49,877 nucleotides of DNA from Chara braunii (Eukaryota; Streptophyta; Charophyceae; Charales; Characeae), in contig BFEA01000016.1 in the NCBI GenBank assembly GCA_003427395.1, positions 2,506,436 to 2,556,312 on the forward strand, read 5' to 3'. The notes beneath the pieces are model-generated. The model was not told where the DNA came from. It saw only the letters and a list, made by a program, of their open reading frames with translations, and did no database searches. Of the stretch, positions 1-8,374 are shown piece after piece. The translations under genes and the position numbers were made by a program. Position 1 is the first letter of the stretch. Each line of letters opens with the position of its first letter.

Positions 1-205
1 TGGCTGTGTTCCAGGTAATCAAGGGGGAGTGAATAGACAGTCTGTCCGCTGGCTCAGTTCCAAGCGGTCCAATCAAGAGTAAGCAGGGTCCAAGCAGCAG
101 ACTCGGTTTCGAATGTCCAATCAAGAGTAATCGGCGTCAATCCATTGGCTGTGTTTCAGGTAATCAACGCGAATGAATAGACAGTCTGTCCGCTGGCTCA
201 GTTCC
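1..205. repeat. 145-bp minisatellite, right end of an array
   Basis: The phrase AGGTAATCAA recurs at 13 and 158, exactly 145 bp apart, with the sequence between following the same order as the array near 30.3-30.98 kb. Each unit contains two copies of the submotif CCAATCAAGAGTAA, so the unit itself looks like an older internal duplication. The array continues leftward out of the window and stops at GGCTCAGTTCC. Confidence 0.9.
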
Positions 206-299
206 GTTAAAAATAAATAAATGAAACAGATACGACACACCGTCTCACTTTTCGCTGGGCCCTCTCACTCCAACACTCTCACTTTATTACTAGTCATCT

Positions 300-480
300 T
301 CTCTATCGCTCTCACACGCTTGTTCCCCTCTTCCTTTCACTCACACACTCACTCTCTCACTCACTCACTCTCTCCGTCCGCAGTCTCTCTCTCTCTCCCT
401 GCACACTCTCTCTCTCTCACTGCGCACTCTCCCTCTCTCTCACTGTGCAGCCTCTCTCTCTCCCAGTGCGCAGTCTGTAC
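300..480. repeat. CT/CACT-rich low-complexity tract
   Basis: The tract consists of CTCT and CACTCACT runs. Open frames across it translate to Ser/Leu/His-rich peptides and are composition artefacts. The same tract, expanded differently, is at about 31.09-31.33 kb. Confidence 0.9.
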
Positions 481-683
481 ACTCTCATCTCACGCTTCAT
501 GACGGCCAGGCTCACGCTCACCCCTTTGATTAGTAGGTGTGTGTCTTTCACCAGATGGAAAAGCAAAGATGAATCTTCAGTTGGAACATGAAAAGTCTCA
601 CCGTGAATCTCTGCGCCTTTAGAGGGTTGTGACAGCGTGTGCACTCACCAATCACGAGTGTGAATGGATCTCCTAAAAAAACT

Positions 684-685
684 TG

Positions 686-739
<54 letters not shown>

Positions 740-742
740 TAT
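684..742. repeat. (TTA)n/(TTTA)n microsatellite
   Basis: A few TTA/ATT units pass into TTTA units. The corresponding site in block A copy 2 is a pure TTA array, so the locus has changed length and unit since duplication. Confidence 0.9.
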
Positions 743-1038
743 TGTGCCAGCGTGCCAGTTCTCTTTCCCTTGTAGTTGTCGTGCCAGCAGCGGCACCTTT
801 CGATAGAGCACCGAGCCCAACGGACACGGTCGCTGCGTTCATTGTCGTTGCCTGCCCGTGCGTTGCGGTCCCTCTGGTCACCTCCGTCCCCGAATGTCCC
901 TGAATCCTTCCTCTAGCCCAGCTATATTCCACTCTCACGGCCTCATCTGTCTCCTACTGTCCGCTGCCGCTGGTCCAGCCCTCCGGACTTATTAGCACCT
1001 TGGCTCAAAAAGTGCTAGGATCGCTAATACCAGTGGCC

Positions 1039-1485
1039 TCAAGCCCGCAACAACTGTTGGGCCTGCCTTGGAACCAAGGTTTTTTTTTTGGCTTGGTAAT
1101 CCAGGAGAGATTGCCCTGCACCAGTACCCGTGTCATGTTCGTTGAGCCGCAATAATCCCTGGCGCAGAAGTTCAACCAACGACTGTTCCACCGTGGCCAG
1201 GCCGTCATGGAGTAACAAAATAAACATATTGAACCGGGGTGGGCCGCGGCAGCACCAGATCAGACCATCCACCGTACCAAGCAGCGCGTGCATTGTACCA
1301 ATTTCGTACCCGCGATCGTGAGAATCTGACCCGGCCGCCGAAATTCGAAAACCAGTCCCGACGACCCGACCGTTGACGTAACCAAAGTCCGCGTCATGGT
1401 AGTGTTGGGACAAACACCGCTCGATAATCAAGTGTCCACCCGAGTTCCGTACGACAATCAGCACGCCATGGGAACTTAAAAAAAC
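1039..1485 (-). pseudogene. Possible coding fragment in block A, family unknown
   Basis: An open minus-strand frame of about 145 codons crosses the unique part of block A, with a well-mixed composition rather than a low-complexity one. The frame lacks a convincing ATG; it continues upstream of the first GTG without a stop for several codons. In the second copy the same frame is intact for its first 40 or so residues (including the peptide HLIIERCLSQHYHDADFG). It is then shifted by a 2-bp deletion near 32.18 kb. I do not recognise the peptide. It could be a captured exon or chance. Confidence 0.22.
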
Positions 1486-2040
1486 ACGGGTGCCGCACAG
1501 TCAATAATTCCCGAGTTATAACAAGGATAAAATTCTAGTAAAACCCGGTAAAATTAGGGGAGGGTTAATAATTAAATAAAATCCTCTTTAAATTGGCGCG
1601 GAGTAGTAATTAGGCAAATCATGGTTAAGATTGATGAGGGCGGAATCGGACAAAACTTGTTCAATAATAAAATAATCACTTGTTTAAATTTCATCATTAA
1701 ATTAGATAAAATTTTTGGTTTTTTTCTTTGTAAACTGGTCAGCATGAAAAGGACCACGCGAAGGCCTACTAGCTCATTCACGTTCCGTGGCTGACCAATT
1801 CGAAGACAACCTCAGAACAGATGAAAAAAATAGGCGTCAGGCGCAGTAGACACGGCCGTCCAAGTCACGAAATTTAGGGGTTAGTACCAGCGGTCGACAT
1901 AGAGGTTTTCAGAGTTAGTATTAGGACCCAAAATTTTTCCCGACAGCTCTGATGAAAGTGTCGTTCAATTCTTCCTTACGCATTTAACCCAAGGCTCAAT
2001 CCTTGGTTTTTCGGGTGGCCGACTGGTTTGCGGCCACCTG

Positions 2041-2413
2041 GCAGACTAGGATTTTAATCACGCAGCGGGTGCTACTAACACGTTCCCTTCATGCGACTTG
2101 AGCCTGCCCGTGTTATTCACAGTGGTCCCACTGCAGCGCGCCTTGTTAGTAGTGCGCTGCCGGCGAGCTCACACAGAATGCTAGGCTAAATGTTCTGTCA
2201 CCTCACGGATTAGGAGATCAAGGACTTATAAACTAATCGCTTTCGAGTGAAAGTTTTTCCCTGCCGAAGGGCTTGATGAAGCCGCTTACCGCCGGTTCTA
2301 AAACCCTATATAGCAAGGTTTGGGTTACTTCTCGGCGAAGGTCTGTTCTGTCTCCCTCCCCATACATATGACTACACAGATAAGGGCCCACACTTTAGCA
2401 AATCACGAACTCA
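2041..2413 (+). repeat. 373-bp segment, inverted relative to 20850-21222
   Basis: The reverse complement of 20850-21222 aligns over all 373 bases with no gaps and about 18 substitutions (about 95% identity), similar to the LTR pair. It lies between block A and the start of the 5' LTR repeat, and contains a TATA-like CTATATAG near 2308. If it belongs to the LTR, the 5' LTR would begin at the TG at 2039, where block A homology stops. Confidence 0.93.
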
Positions 2414-3084
2414 GTTGCTGATAGTAAAAGGAAATATGACGAATTCGTATTTGGGATAGTTGGCAAAGTATCAAGGTTAGCTGAGTTAGCCTCGTGCCCT
2501 GTACTGGTAGACTGAGTCAGAGGCTGTCTGTGGTGGGAACTTTCGCCGTTCTGCTCCTATGCCCGGTGAAACAACTATGACTTTTATTCATAAAGAAGAA
2601 AAGAAAAAAAAAACCTGCATGACTTTCTCTCTTGTAAGAATGACTAGAGACGGGGGCAACTGATGAGGTGGAAGAGAGAGAGGGAAGCACATGGTGGATA
2701 GTAAAGTTTTCTGCAAATGGTGAGTTCCCTGCACGAAAGAGAATGAACTAGTGAAGGGATAATGAGGTGGGTTATGCTGCATCACCTTGAAAGCAAAAGA
2801 AAGGAGGGAATACTCAGCACTCGTGCAAGATGAGACTCCTACAAAATACACCGAACATTACCCAAATCTAGTCAAGTGAGCAGTGTAACGTGATGCTGTT
2901 AAGTGGGCGGCGAATCAGTTAGTGTATAATCAGTTGTTTGATTAAGCATTCCGTCGGAACTCTCAAGTGCCAGGTTCTAAACTTCTAGTCAGTGAACAGC
3001 AATGACATCCAGCAGTTCGTTGTCCATTGTTTAGTAGCTCATCACCCTGCAGGTTTCAAGCAAAACAGTCGGCCCTCAGATCAG

Positions 3085-3165
3085 TGCTTAGATCAATATT
3101 CGAAACAATACTCTGGACCGTACTCAGAATGGTGCTCAGGCCAATGCTCAGCAATGTTCGGCCCT
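3085..3165. repeat. 12-bp-period repeat in 5' LTR
   Basis: Degenerate 12-bp units resembling CAATACTCTGGA are repeated. In one frame they read as QYSK, QYSG, PYSE, WCSG and QCSA. That frame is open in both LTRs but has no ATG, so I treat this as sequence repetition and not a gene. Confidence 0.6.
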
Positions 3166-3470
3166 CAATCAACAATTAATCTTTCTTTCTTTTCTTTTAT
3201 TGTATAATTTTTCATCAACCAGTCAACTATCAGACAGCGCTCCGGAAACGGGACTCAGGCAACTAGTCTTAGACAATTCGACTCGGTTTCAGACAAATCA
3301 AGCTCAGACTGGACTTGAACAACCCTCCACAGACACAGGTGGAAGTCTGACGGGCTGACAAATGTCTCAGCGAGCTCAAGCTATCTCTCAATTTGAATGA
3401 TGGCAGGCAAAACCAGTTACACTTGATTTTCAATTTCTGCATACTTAGGTTCAAACACGGCGACGAAAAC

Positions 3471-3716
3471 ATGAAAGGTAGTGAAGTGCTAACTGTTAAG
3501 TGCAGCTCTGTCAGAGATAAGGAGGAGGGATGGGAAAAAGAAGCATACAAAGACATGGAACTACATAGAAAAGTTCAACTTGAGCATGCAATTCAGATGG
3601 TGAAAGGTGAAGTGTACATTGAGTACGTGATATATTTCTACGGACTCGACGGTGAAATACACAGTATCGGTTCTTCGCTAGAAAGGGTGGAACAGGCCAG
3701 AGCAAAATTCGCTTGA
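3471..3716 (+). CDS. LTR-borne small ORF, family A (A1)
   Basis: This 81-residue ORF starts at an ATG (MKGSEVLTVKC); the frame is open further upstream but without ATG. I do not recognise it. It aligns end to end with the next ORF, A2: M-x-G-S at the start, then a charged helix-like stretch, an aromatic strand (IEYVIYFYGLDGE here, IEYTYYLHDKNGK in A2) and a final E-x-A-R. The same layout recurs at 7745-8035 and 8039-8305. The 3' LTR copy at 22296-22541 is also uninterrupted, which suggests a real product or a recent one. No signal peptide or membrane segment is apparent. Function is unknown. Confidence 0.55.
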   Translation: MKGSEVLTVKCSSVRDKEEGWEKEAYKDMELHRKVQLEHAIQMVKGEVYIEYVIYFYGLDGEIHSIGSSLERVEQARAKFA

Positions 3717-3839
3717 GCTAGTAGTATTCAAACAACCATTTCCAGAGCTCTACCAACATCTAAACAGAAGCTATTTGCAGTTTCTCCTGCGGTACGAAGA
3801 CACGAGGATTCACGGTTCAATGTATCAGACTGTGTCCAG

Positions 3840-4010
3840 TGTATCCGACGACATTCAGTGGATATCAAGAGCGGTATTCAGTACCCAGAACTGTACTCTG
3901 AACGGCATTCAGAGCAGTTCTCAGGACAGTACCTGGGACGGTACCCGAGACTGTACTCTGAACTGCACCTAGAACTGTACTCAGAGCAGTTCTCGGNANA
4001 NTACTTGGAA
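3840..4010. repeat. Second 12-bp-period repeat in 5' LTR
   Basis: Units resembling CTGTACTCTGAA and AGTTCTCAGGAC follow one another at 12-bp spacing. Ambiguous bases occur at 3997-4001. The downstream 4.1-4.35 kb is a looser repetition of CAGTCAT/CAGCAATCAG words. Together with the 3085-3165 repeat they give the LTR two 12-bp-period tracts separated by ORF A1. Confidence 0.6.
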
Positions 4011-4468
4011 CAACACTCAAAACAAGTACTTTGAACGGTGCTCAAAGTAGCGTTTAATTTGTGGATTCAGTCACTGCTCAGTCTGGGTTTAATCAGCGAA
4101 CAGCCAATTCTAACGATGTCAGTCATTCATTAGCAAGTAATCTGTTTCTGGAATAGTAAGCAGCCAGCCTCCGGAGCAATAAGCAATCAATTTTCAAGAC
4201 AGCAACGTCAGTTTCCTGATCAGCCGCTACTAAACTTTCGGGTCAGCAATCACTCAGTCTCATAGTCTGCATAAGGAGACAGCAGTCAGCCATCAGTCCT
4301 TAGCAATCAGTCATTGACAATCGGTCATCAGCAATCAGTTAGTAACCGGTTAGCAACTATTCAGCGGCCAACCCAACAATTTACCCAATAGCCCTTTCAT
4401 GCTCAAATCACCCAAAAGTCACCCGTCTCGAGTCCAGTAAGCTGATGTAGGGAGAATTCGGTGAGGAT

Positions 4469-4780
4469 ATGGAGGGCAGCAACACAATTAGAGTCTCCTG
4501 CTCTCTGTATCAGGGCACTGCAGAGACATGGAGGGAGAGTGCAGTTGAGGAATACAATCAGCAGACTACTATGACGATGGAACATGCACTGGCCCTCGTG
4601 AGGGATCATACTAGAATCGAGTACACATACTACTTGCACGATAAGAACGGCAAACTAAGGGATCATACTAGAATCGAGTACACATACTATTTGCACGATA
4701 AGAACGGCAAACTATGTGCTCCCATAACTTTTGTGGGTACTATTGAGGAAGCAAGGAGCACTGTTGGCAGCCACCAGTGA
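4469..4780 (+). CDS. LTR-borne small ORF, family A (A2) with internal 19-aa duplication
   Basis: This 103-residue ORF starts at ATG (MEGSNTIRVSC). It is a clear paralogue of A1 by colinear motifs. A 57-bp in-frame tandem duplication repeats the 19 residues from RDHTRIEY to KNGKL, so the aromatic strand is doubled. The 3' LTR copy (23281-23535, 84 aa) lacks this duplication and has the normal family length, so the extra unit arose here after integration. The stop overlaps the upstream extension of the next frame, making the A2-B0 arrangement very compact. Function is unknown. Confidence 0.55.
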   Translation: MEGSNTIRVSCSLYQGTAETWRESAVEEYNQQTTMTMEHALALVRDHTRIEYTYYLHDKNGKLRDHTRIEYTYYLHDKNGKLCAPITFVGTIEEARSTVGSHQ

Positions 4781-4905
4781 GCGTTCTGTCTTTGAACAAG
4801 AACAACTCGCCTATCCAGACGTTCAGTAATCAATTCAGCAACCAGTTTAGTATTCAGACCAGCGATCAGGTCACAGAAAGTCAGCAAACAGGAGACACCA
4901 CACCC

Positions 4906-5487
4906 ATGAGTGCGGTCCAATCATTCCTGGTTAGCGAGGCAGTGCTGACCAATCTCAATCAGATTCCATGCAAAGAGGCATTCCGCTATCAGTATGCTAG
5001 CGTCATTGGTTTCAGACAAGGAGATCTGTCAATCTTCGTTGTCCTGACCAGTTTCGCTAATGGCACTATCTATGATCTGAGGCTGTATTCAAAGAAGGGC
5101 AAGGAGGCTCATGAGCATTTTGATCCGGTCTGGATCTCGACCAACAAATACCTCGAACGGAAGGAGAGGGAGCTCAATGAGAGTGGTGCTACACTGATCC
5201 GCAGTTTTGCGCCGATGCTTTATACTGACTATCCTAGGCCTCCAGTCCCTTCTCTCCTCACAGATGGCACAACTTGGCTGGATCTGATTGGCTTGGCGAA
5301 GAGGTATATCTCTCCTGCAGTGATCGACGTTGAGGCATTGACCGAGCCCACCGAGTGTCCTTACCTCAGACGAGGGGTCTTTTCTGTGGACGGACTGCCT
5401 ACTTTGTGGGAGGAGTTTTGCTCCATGGTCAACTTTCGTGTCATGTACCTCGGATGGTCATGCTCAGAGCTTGCAGGCTTCAAGTGA
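4906..5487 (+). CDS. LTR-borne ORF, family B (B0)
   Basis: The ATG-initiated ORF gives 193 residues; the frame is also open for 43 codons upstream with no ATG, rich in Ser/Gln/Asn. Key features are a central strand-rich core (VVLTSFANGTIYDLRLYSKKG), a charged helix (KYLERKERELNES) and a conserved P-x-P-S-L-L-x-D-x-x-x-W-L-D-L-I segment near residues 115-130. These recur in order at 6302-6776, 6783-7232 and 7194-7742. I do not recognise the family. The 3' LTR copy is frameshifted. It is longest and cleanest here, so this may be the reference member. No membrane segment is evident. Confidence 0.55.
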   Translation: MSAVQSFLVSEAVLTNLNQIPCKEAFRYQYASVIGFRQGDLSIFVVLTSFANGTIYDLRLYSKKGKEAHEHFDPVWISTNKYLERKERELNESGATLIRSFAPMLYTDYPRPPVPSLLTDGTTWLDLIGLAKRYISPAVIDVEALTEPTECPYLRRGVFSVDGLPTLWEEFCSMVNFRVMYLGWSCSELAGFK

Positions 5488-5859
5488 CTCTTTGTCACGA
5501 GGCCTCAATCTCAGATTGTACGTGGGCGTGGATCACGGCACCAGAGACGAACAGTGAAAAGAGAGACCGAGAGAGACTGACCAGAGGGATGAGTGAGGAC
5601 TCTTGAGAGGTGCTGACCATGCTTGTCTATGTGTACTTTCTGAGATTATTATGAGTTCTCATTCATCCTTCATACATTTGATCTTGACTTTGCTCGGGTC
5701 AGTCTGTCTTGTCTCTTGTATTGTTCTTGTTTTGATGATTGCATTTGTGGACAATTCTGTCACAGTTTTCAAAATCAGATTGACATATTTGATGTATGCA
5801 TAGCACCTCATAATTTTTATGTTTATTTATTTGCATGAAGTTCAACTGTTCTGAATCAA

Positions 5860-5912
5860 AATAAAAGATTCATAAGACCGGGGTCCGGCGAAGGGTCTCG
5901 CTCGAAGCCGGA
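5860..5912 (+). terminator. LTR poly(A) signal and hairpin
   Basis: AATAAA at 5860-5865 is followed by TCCGGC (5884-5889) and its complement GCCGGA (5907-5912), able to form a small stem-loop. Both elements are kept in the 3' LTR (AATAAA at 24604). The placement near the LTR end fits the R/U5 processing region. Confidence 0.5.
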
Positions 5913-6043
5913 CGCACACAACAGGAAGGGATTTGCATTATTTAATCTATTTATTTATTGCAATCAGATACAAAATTATGCGTAACAACCTGTTGGTTTT
6001 CCGGTCGCCCGATGTGGCTCGACTGGAAAAAGTGCGACAAAAA

Positions 6044-6061
6044 TGGCGCCGTTGCCGGGGA
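6044..6061 (+). other. Primer-binding site for tRNA-Asp
   Basis: The 18 bases TGGCGCCGTTGCCGGGGA are the exact complement of the 3' end of plant tRNA-Asp including CCA, from knowledge of the Athila/Tat PBS. The site begins four bases after the LTR terminus CA. It fixes the LTR boundary and the plus orientation of the element. Confidence 0.9.
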
Positions 6062-6301
6062 CATGAAAATATTTTCGTGTCCGGAACGAGCCTGGGTCAT
6101 CATCATCTTTGAGTTTTGATTAGGGTGTGAGAATTGTTGACAACATTGTGAGCTTTCTATTGATCTTATTATTCTGATTGAGTCTCGATTCTCCTGAAAG
6201 TCACGGCTGCTAACTGTGTCTTATTTCTTTCTTGTGTGAGGTACCACACTGGACTGGAGAAGGAGACTGATATATTGACTGGAGAAGGTTTGAATTCAGG
6301 T

Positions 6302-6776
6302 ATGCCTCATGAGCCTATGATGTCTTGTGAACACTTAGAATGGAAAGGAAGAATCGAGAGTACGGGGAATTTATTAAGAATGCTAACTTCTGATGCATTG
6401 AGAAAACTTTCGAAAGTAACTGCTTAAGGGATATTCCCTTATCAGTATGAGCATTGCTGGGTCTACCGTTCAGGCAATTCGGCCATCAGCGTAGTGCTGA
6501 CTCACTTCTTGGAGGGAGATATTTATGATATTCGTCCCTATGTCAAGAAGGGAGACTGTGATGACGGTGAGACCTTCAACTGGCTATGAGAAATTGCAAT
6601 TCAGTCTCTATATGATGAGAAGACATAATTAATTAAACAGGATAAGAAAGTGGAATGGGGTTTAATGTCAGTGACATATGAGACTGTTCTAACTCCTCCC
6701 ATACCTGACAGCTATTATGATGAGACTAACTGGCTGCCGATAATCAACATGGTATTGACAAAGGGAAAAAAAAACG
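6302..6776 (+). pseudogene. Family B ORF in leader (B1), three in-frame stops
   Basis: From an ATG (MPHEPMMSC) one frame runs to a TAG at about 6788 with three stops: TAA at 6425, a TGA and a TAA further on. The residues match B0 in order: PYQY near the core start, SVVLTHFLEGDIYDIRPYVKKG, an acidic/helix segment, then PPIPDSYYDETNWLPII corresponding to the P-x-P...W-L-D-L-I segment. The match through the stops shows that these are lesions in a once-continuous gene. It is the first ORF after the PBS. Function is unknown. Confidence 0.6.
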
Positions 6777-6782
6777 GTGGTC

Positions 6783-7232
6783 ATGAGAAGTAGAGAGATT
6801 TCAGCAGCAGAAATCAGACAGAGGAGGCTGAAATTCGGTAGAGGTTCAAGCCCAAGTCAGGAGGAAATTGAGCGTCTCCTAAAGTCACTGAACACTCTAA
6901 GTAAGAAAGGGGTGTTCTCATTTGAGGTTGTCAGATATGAGATGGTCGAGAGCGGACGGGAGCAGGAACGATTATATGTACTGACATTCTGTTTCACAGA
7001 TCTGGATGTGTATGATGTGAGAATCTATGCAGTATACGGGAAATGCTGGAGGTTTGCTGAAGAGGTAGTATTGAAAGAGAAAGAGAGGCTAAAGAAAGAG
7101 AACAAAAGTTTCACTGGTATGTCATGATAAAGTCCCTCCTTTATCTGATATTAATCTATCTAAAGACAACTGGTATGTCATGATAAAGTTTGCATGGAAA
7201 GTGAAGAGAGCTCAAGAAGAGTACTCTCAGTA
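6783..7232 (+). pseudogene. Family B ORF in leader (B2), frameshifted near its end
   Basis: The ATG-started frame gives 114 residues to a TGA at 7125-7127. It carries the family core (LYVLTFCFTDLDVYDVRIYAVYGK) and charged helix (LKEKERLKKENKS). The conserved C-terminal part (PPLSDINLSKDNWYVMI) continues in another frame through 7232, so a small indel has truncated the product. A 21-bp direct repeat (ACTGGTATGTCATGATAAAGT at 7113 and 7168) lies at the break and may mark the duplication that caused it. Confidence 0.55.
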
Positions 7233-7742
7233 GCCAGGGTGACTACTGTGAGGGGTAAACTCTATGAGGTGATAGGGTGTGATAATCCTTTTGTGATCCT
7301 GAGATATGAGACTTGTGAGAGGGGGACCATAATATTTCACATCCCAGTGGTCAAATTCCTGAGTACAGGCAGCGTGGACGTAAGGATTTATGTACCGACA
7401 GTTCTAGAAAAGGAAGACGATTGTCTGAAGTATCAGACATGTGCTTATATTAATCTCATACGAATCAAGGAGTGACTTGAAAAGTTAAAGAGAAAGGTAA
7501 CCTGGAGGAAAGAAGTAAGACAATTTGAGAGGCTTCCTGAATTCTCAATTACTAAGGGATTTGAAGGCAGGAGAGACTGGATGCCTCTATTGGAGGCTAT
7601 TGCTGAGATCGGTAGAGCAAGAGAAAAAAACTCCACTGTGATGATAAAATCCCTACTTTTGAGTACCTTTGAACACAGATTCGAGATCCCTGATTATGTC
7701 CAACATGAGATCTACCTTTCAGATGTTGCTTATTATGATTAG
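7194..7742 (+). pseudogene. Family B ORF in leader (B3), one in-frame stop
   Basis: ATG-initiated frame of 182 codons with a single TGA at 7473-7475. Before the stop it shows the B core in diverged form (VVKFLSTGSVDVRIYVP). After it come a basic helix and the segment LPEFSITKGFEGRRDWMPLL, which corresponds to the C-terminal P-x-x...W-L-D-L-I of B0. It overlaps the end of B2 and ends two bases before the ATG of A3. Such dense packing is unusual for a retroelement leader. Confidence 0.55.
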
Positions 7743-7744
7743 CA

Positions 7745-8035
7745 ATGCCCAGTTTGACTGAACAGCTGACACTAAGAGTTGTGTTGGAAGGTAGAGTAGT
7801 GAACGTAGAGGGGACTCTTCGGATCTCTGACAGAAATCTTTCTACCCTGGATGAGTTTGGGTTTTTACAGCCTTTCTTAGATCGCATGAGAGATTCTGCT
7901 TTGAGAATTATCACGGACCAGACTGAGATAAGCTATCTGTTAAAGGTGGTGAAAGTGAGAAATACTGAGAGAGTATCATATCACACTTTTCAGGAACGGG
8001 TCTTTCTTGCAAGAAGGATCAACAGTGGGCTGTAA
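7745..8035 (+). CDS. Leader ORF, family A (A3)
   Basis: This intact 96-residue ORF begins at ATG (MPSLTEQLTLRV), two bases after the B3 stop. It has the family A plan: an N-terminal strand pair, a helix with LQPFLDRMRDSALRII, the strand ISYLLKVVKVRN and a final helix with T-x-x-E-x-x-x-L-A-R-R. It is in the same frame as A4 and as the gag start; only TAA ACG separates it from A4. It may have been one domain of a longer precursor that now ends in a stop, or a separate product made by reinitiation. Function is unknown. Confidence 0.55.
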   Translation: MPSLTEQLTLRVVLEGRVVNVEGTLRISDRNLSTLDEFGFLQPFLDRMRDSALRIITDQTEISYLLKVVKVRNTERVSYHTFQERVFLARRINSGL

Positions 8036-8038
8036 ACG

Positions 8039-8305
8039 ATGCAATTTGATTATGAGATTATAGACCTGACTCGATATTTTATGATTCGGGGTACTATAAA
8101 GGGATATGATAGAAGACTGAGTAGGGATGATGAGAGAGAGTTGATTGAAAATTACATCGGAAGGCTGAGAAGGATTGCATTACCCTTGATCACTACCCAA
8201 TCCATTATTGCTTATACCCTATATGTACAGAACTCTCAAGGGGTAGAGCAGACAAGAGAAGACAGAAACGAGCATGTATCTCTTGCGAGAAGAGTGAGAG
8301 ATTAA
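8039..8305 (+). CDS. Leader ORF, family A (A4)
   Basis: This intact 88-residue ORF starts at an ATG three bases after the A3 stop, in the same frame. It is a close structural match to A3: IENYIGRLRRIALPLI, then AYTLYVQNSQG, then E-x-V-S-L-A-R-R-V at the end. The gag start at 8375 is also in this frame after a TAA and 23 sense codons. A3-A4-gag may therefore once have been expressed as one polyprotein. No known domain is recognised. Confidence 0.55.
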   Translation: MQFDYEIIDLTRYFMIRGTIKGYDRRLSRDDERELIENYIGRLRRIALPLITTQSIIAYTLYVQNSQGVEQTREDRNEHVSLARRVRD

Positions 8306-8374
8306 AGTGCAGAGAAGAAAAGGATAAGAGTGATAGAAAGAGAAGAGAATATCCGAGAAAGATCTATGGTCAAG

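Larger units (their letters stand above)
1..2038. repeat. Block A, copy 1 (long dispersed duplication)
   Basis: This stretch matches block A copy 2 (about 30.1-32.85 kb) in the same orientation and order: minisatellite, CT-rich tract, TTA-rich tract, then about 1.3 kb of unique sequence. One 157-bp stretch compared by hand had 6 differences. Copy 1 carries about 30 extra bases near 1008-1040. Homology ends near 2038, directly before the 373-bp inverted segment. I see no LTR termini, PBS or strong ORF that would name it. It may be part of a non-autonomous element or a segmental duplication. Confidence 0.85.
2416..6039 (+). repeat. 5' LTR (about 3.6 kb)
   Basis: It begins TGCTGATAG and ends GTGCGACA, followed after four bases by the PBS. 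The 3' copy shares start, order and end up to GTGCG. A 143-bp stretch compared by hand had 5 differences (about 96.5%). Unusually for an LTR it contains three ORFs (two family A, one family B) plus low-complexity stretches with 12-bp periodicity. A poly(A) signal lies about 175 bp before its end, which would leave a short U5. The LTR may extend left to 2039 if the inverted 373-bp segment belongs to it. Confidence 0.9.

Noticed and set aside
221-502. ORFs of Ser/Leu/His-rich sequence (also 30993-31442)
   Set aside because: They translate CT/CACT microsatellites and differ between the two block A copies by repeat expansion.
2588-2851. Minus-strand ORF conserved in both LTRs (also 21352-21684)
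   Set aside because: No ATG start, ends in a homopolymer-derived Phe run, and conservation is expected simply because the LTRs are about 95% identical.
7740-8305. Prokaryotic operon interpretation from tight ORF spacing
   Set aside because: LTRs, tRNA PBS, gypsy pol and LINEs show a eukaryotic retroelement context.
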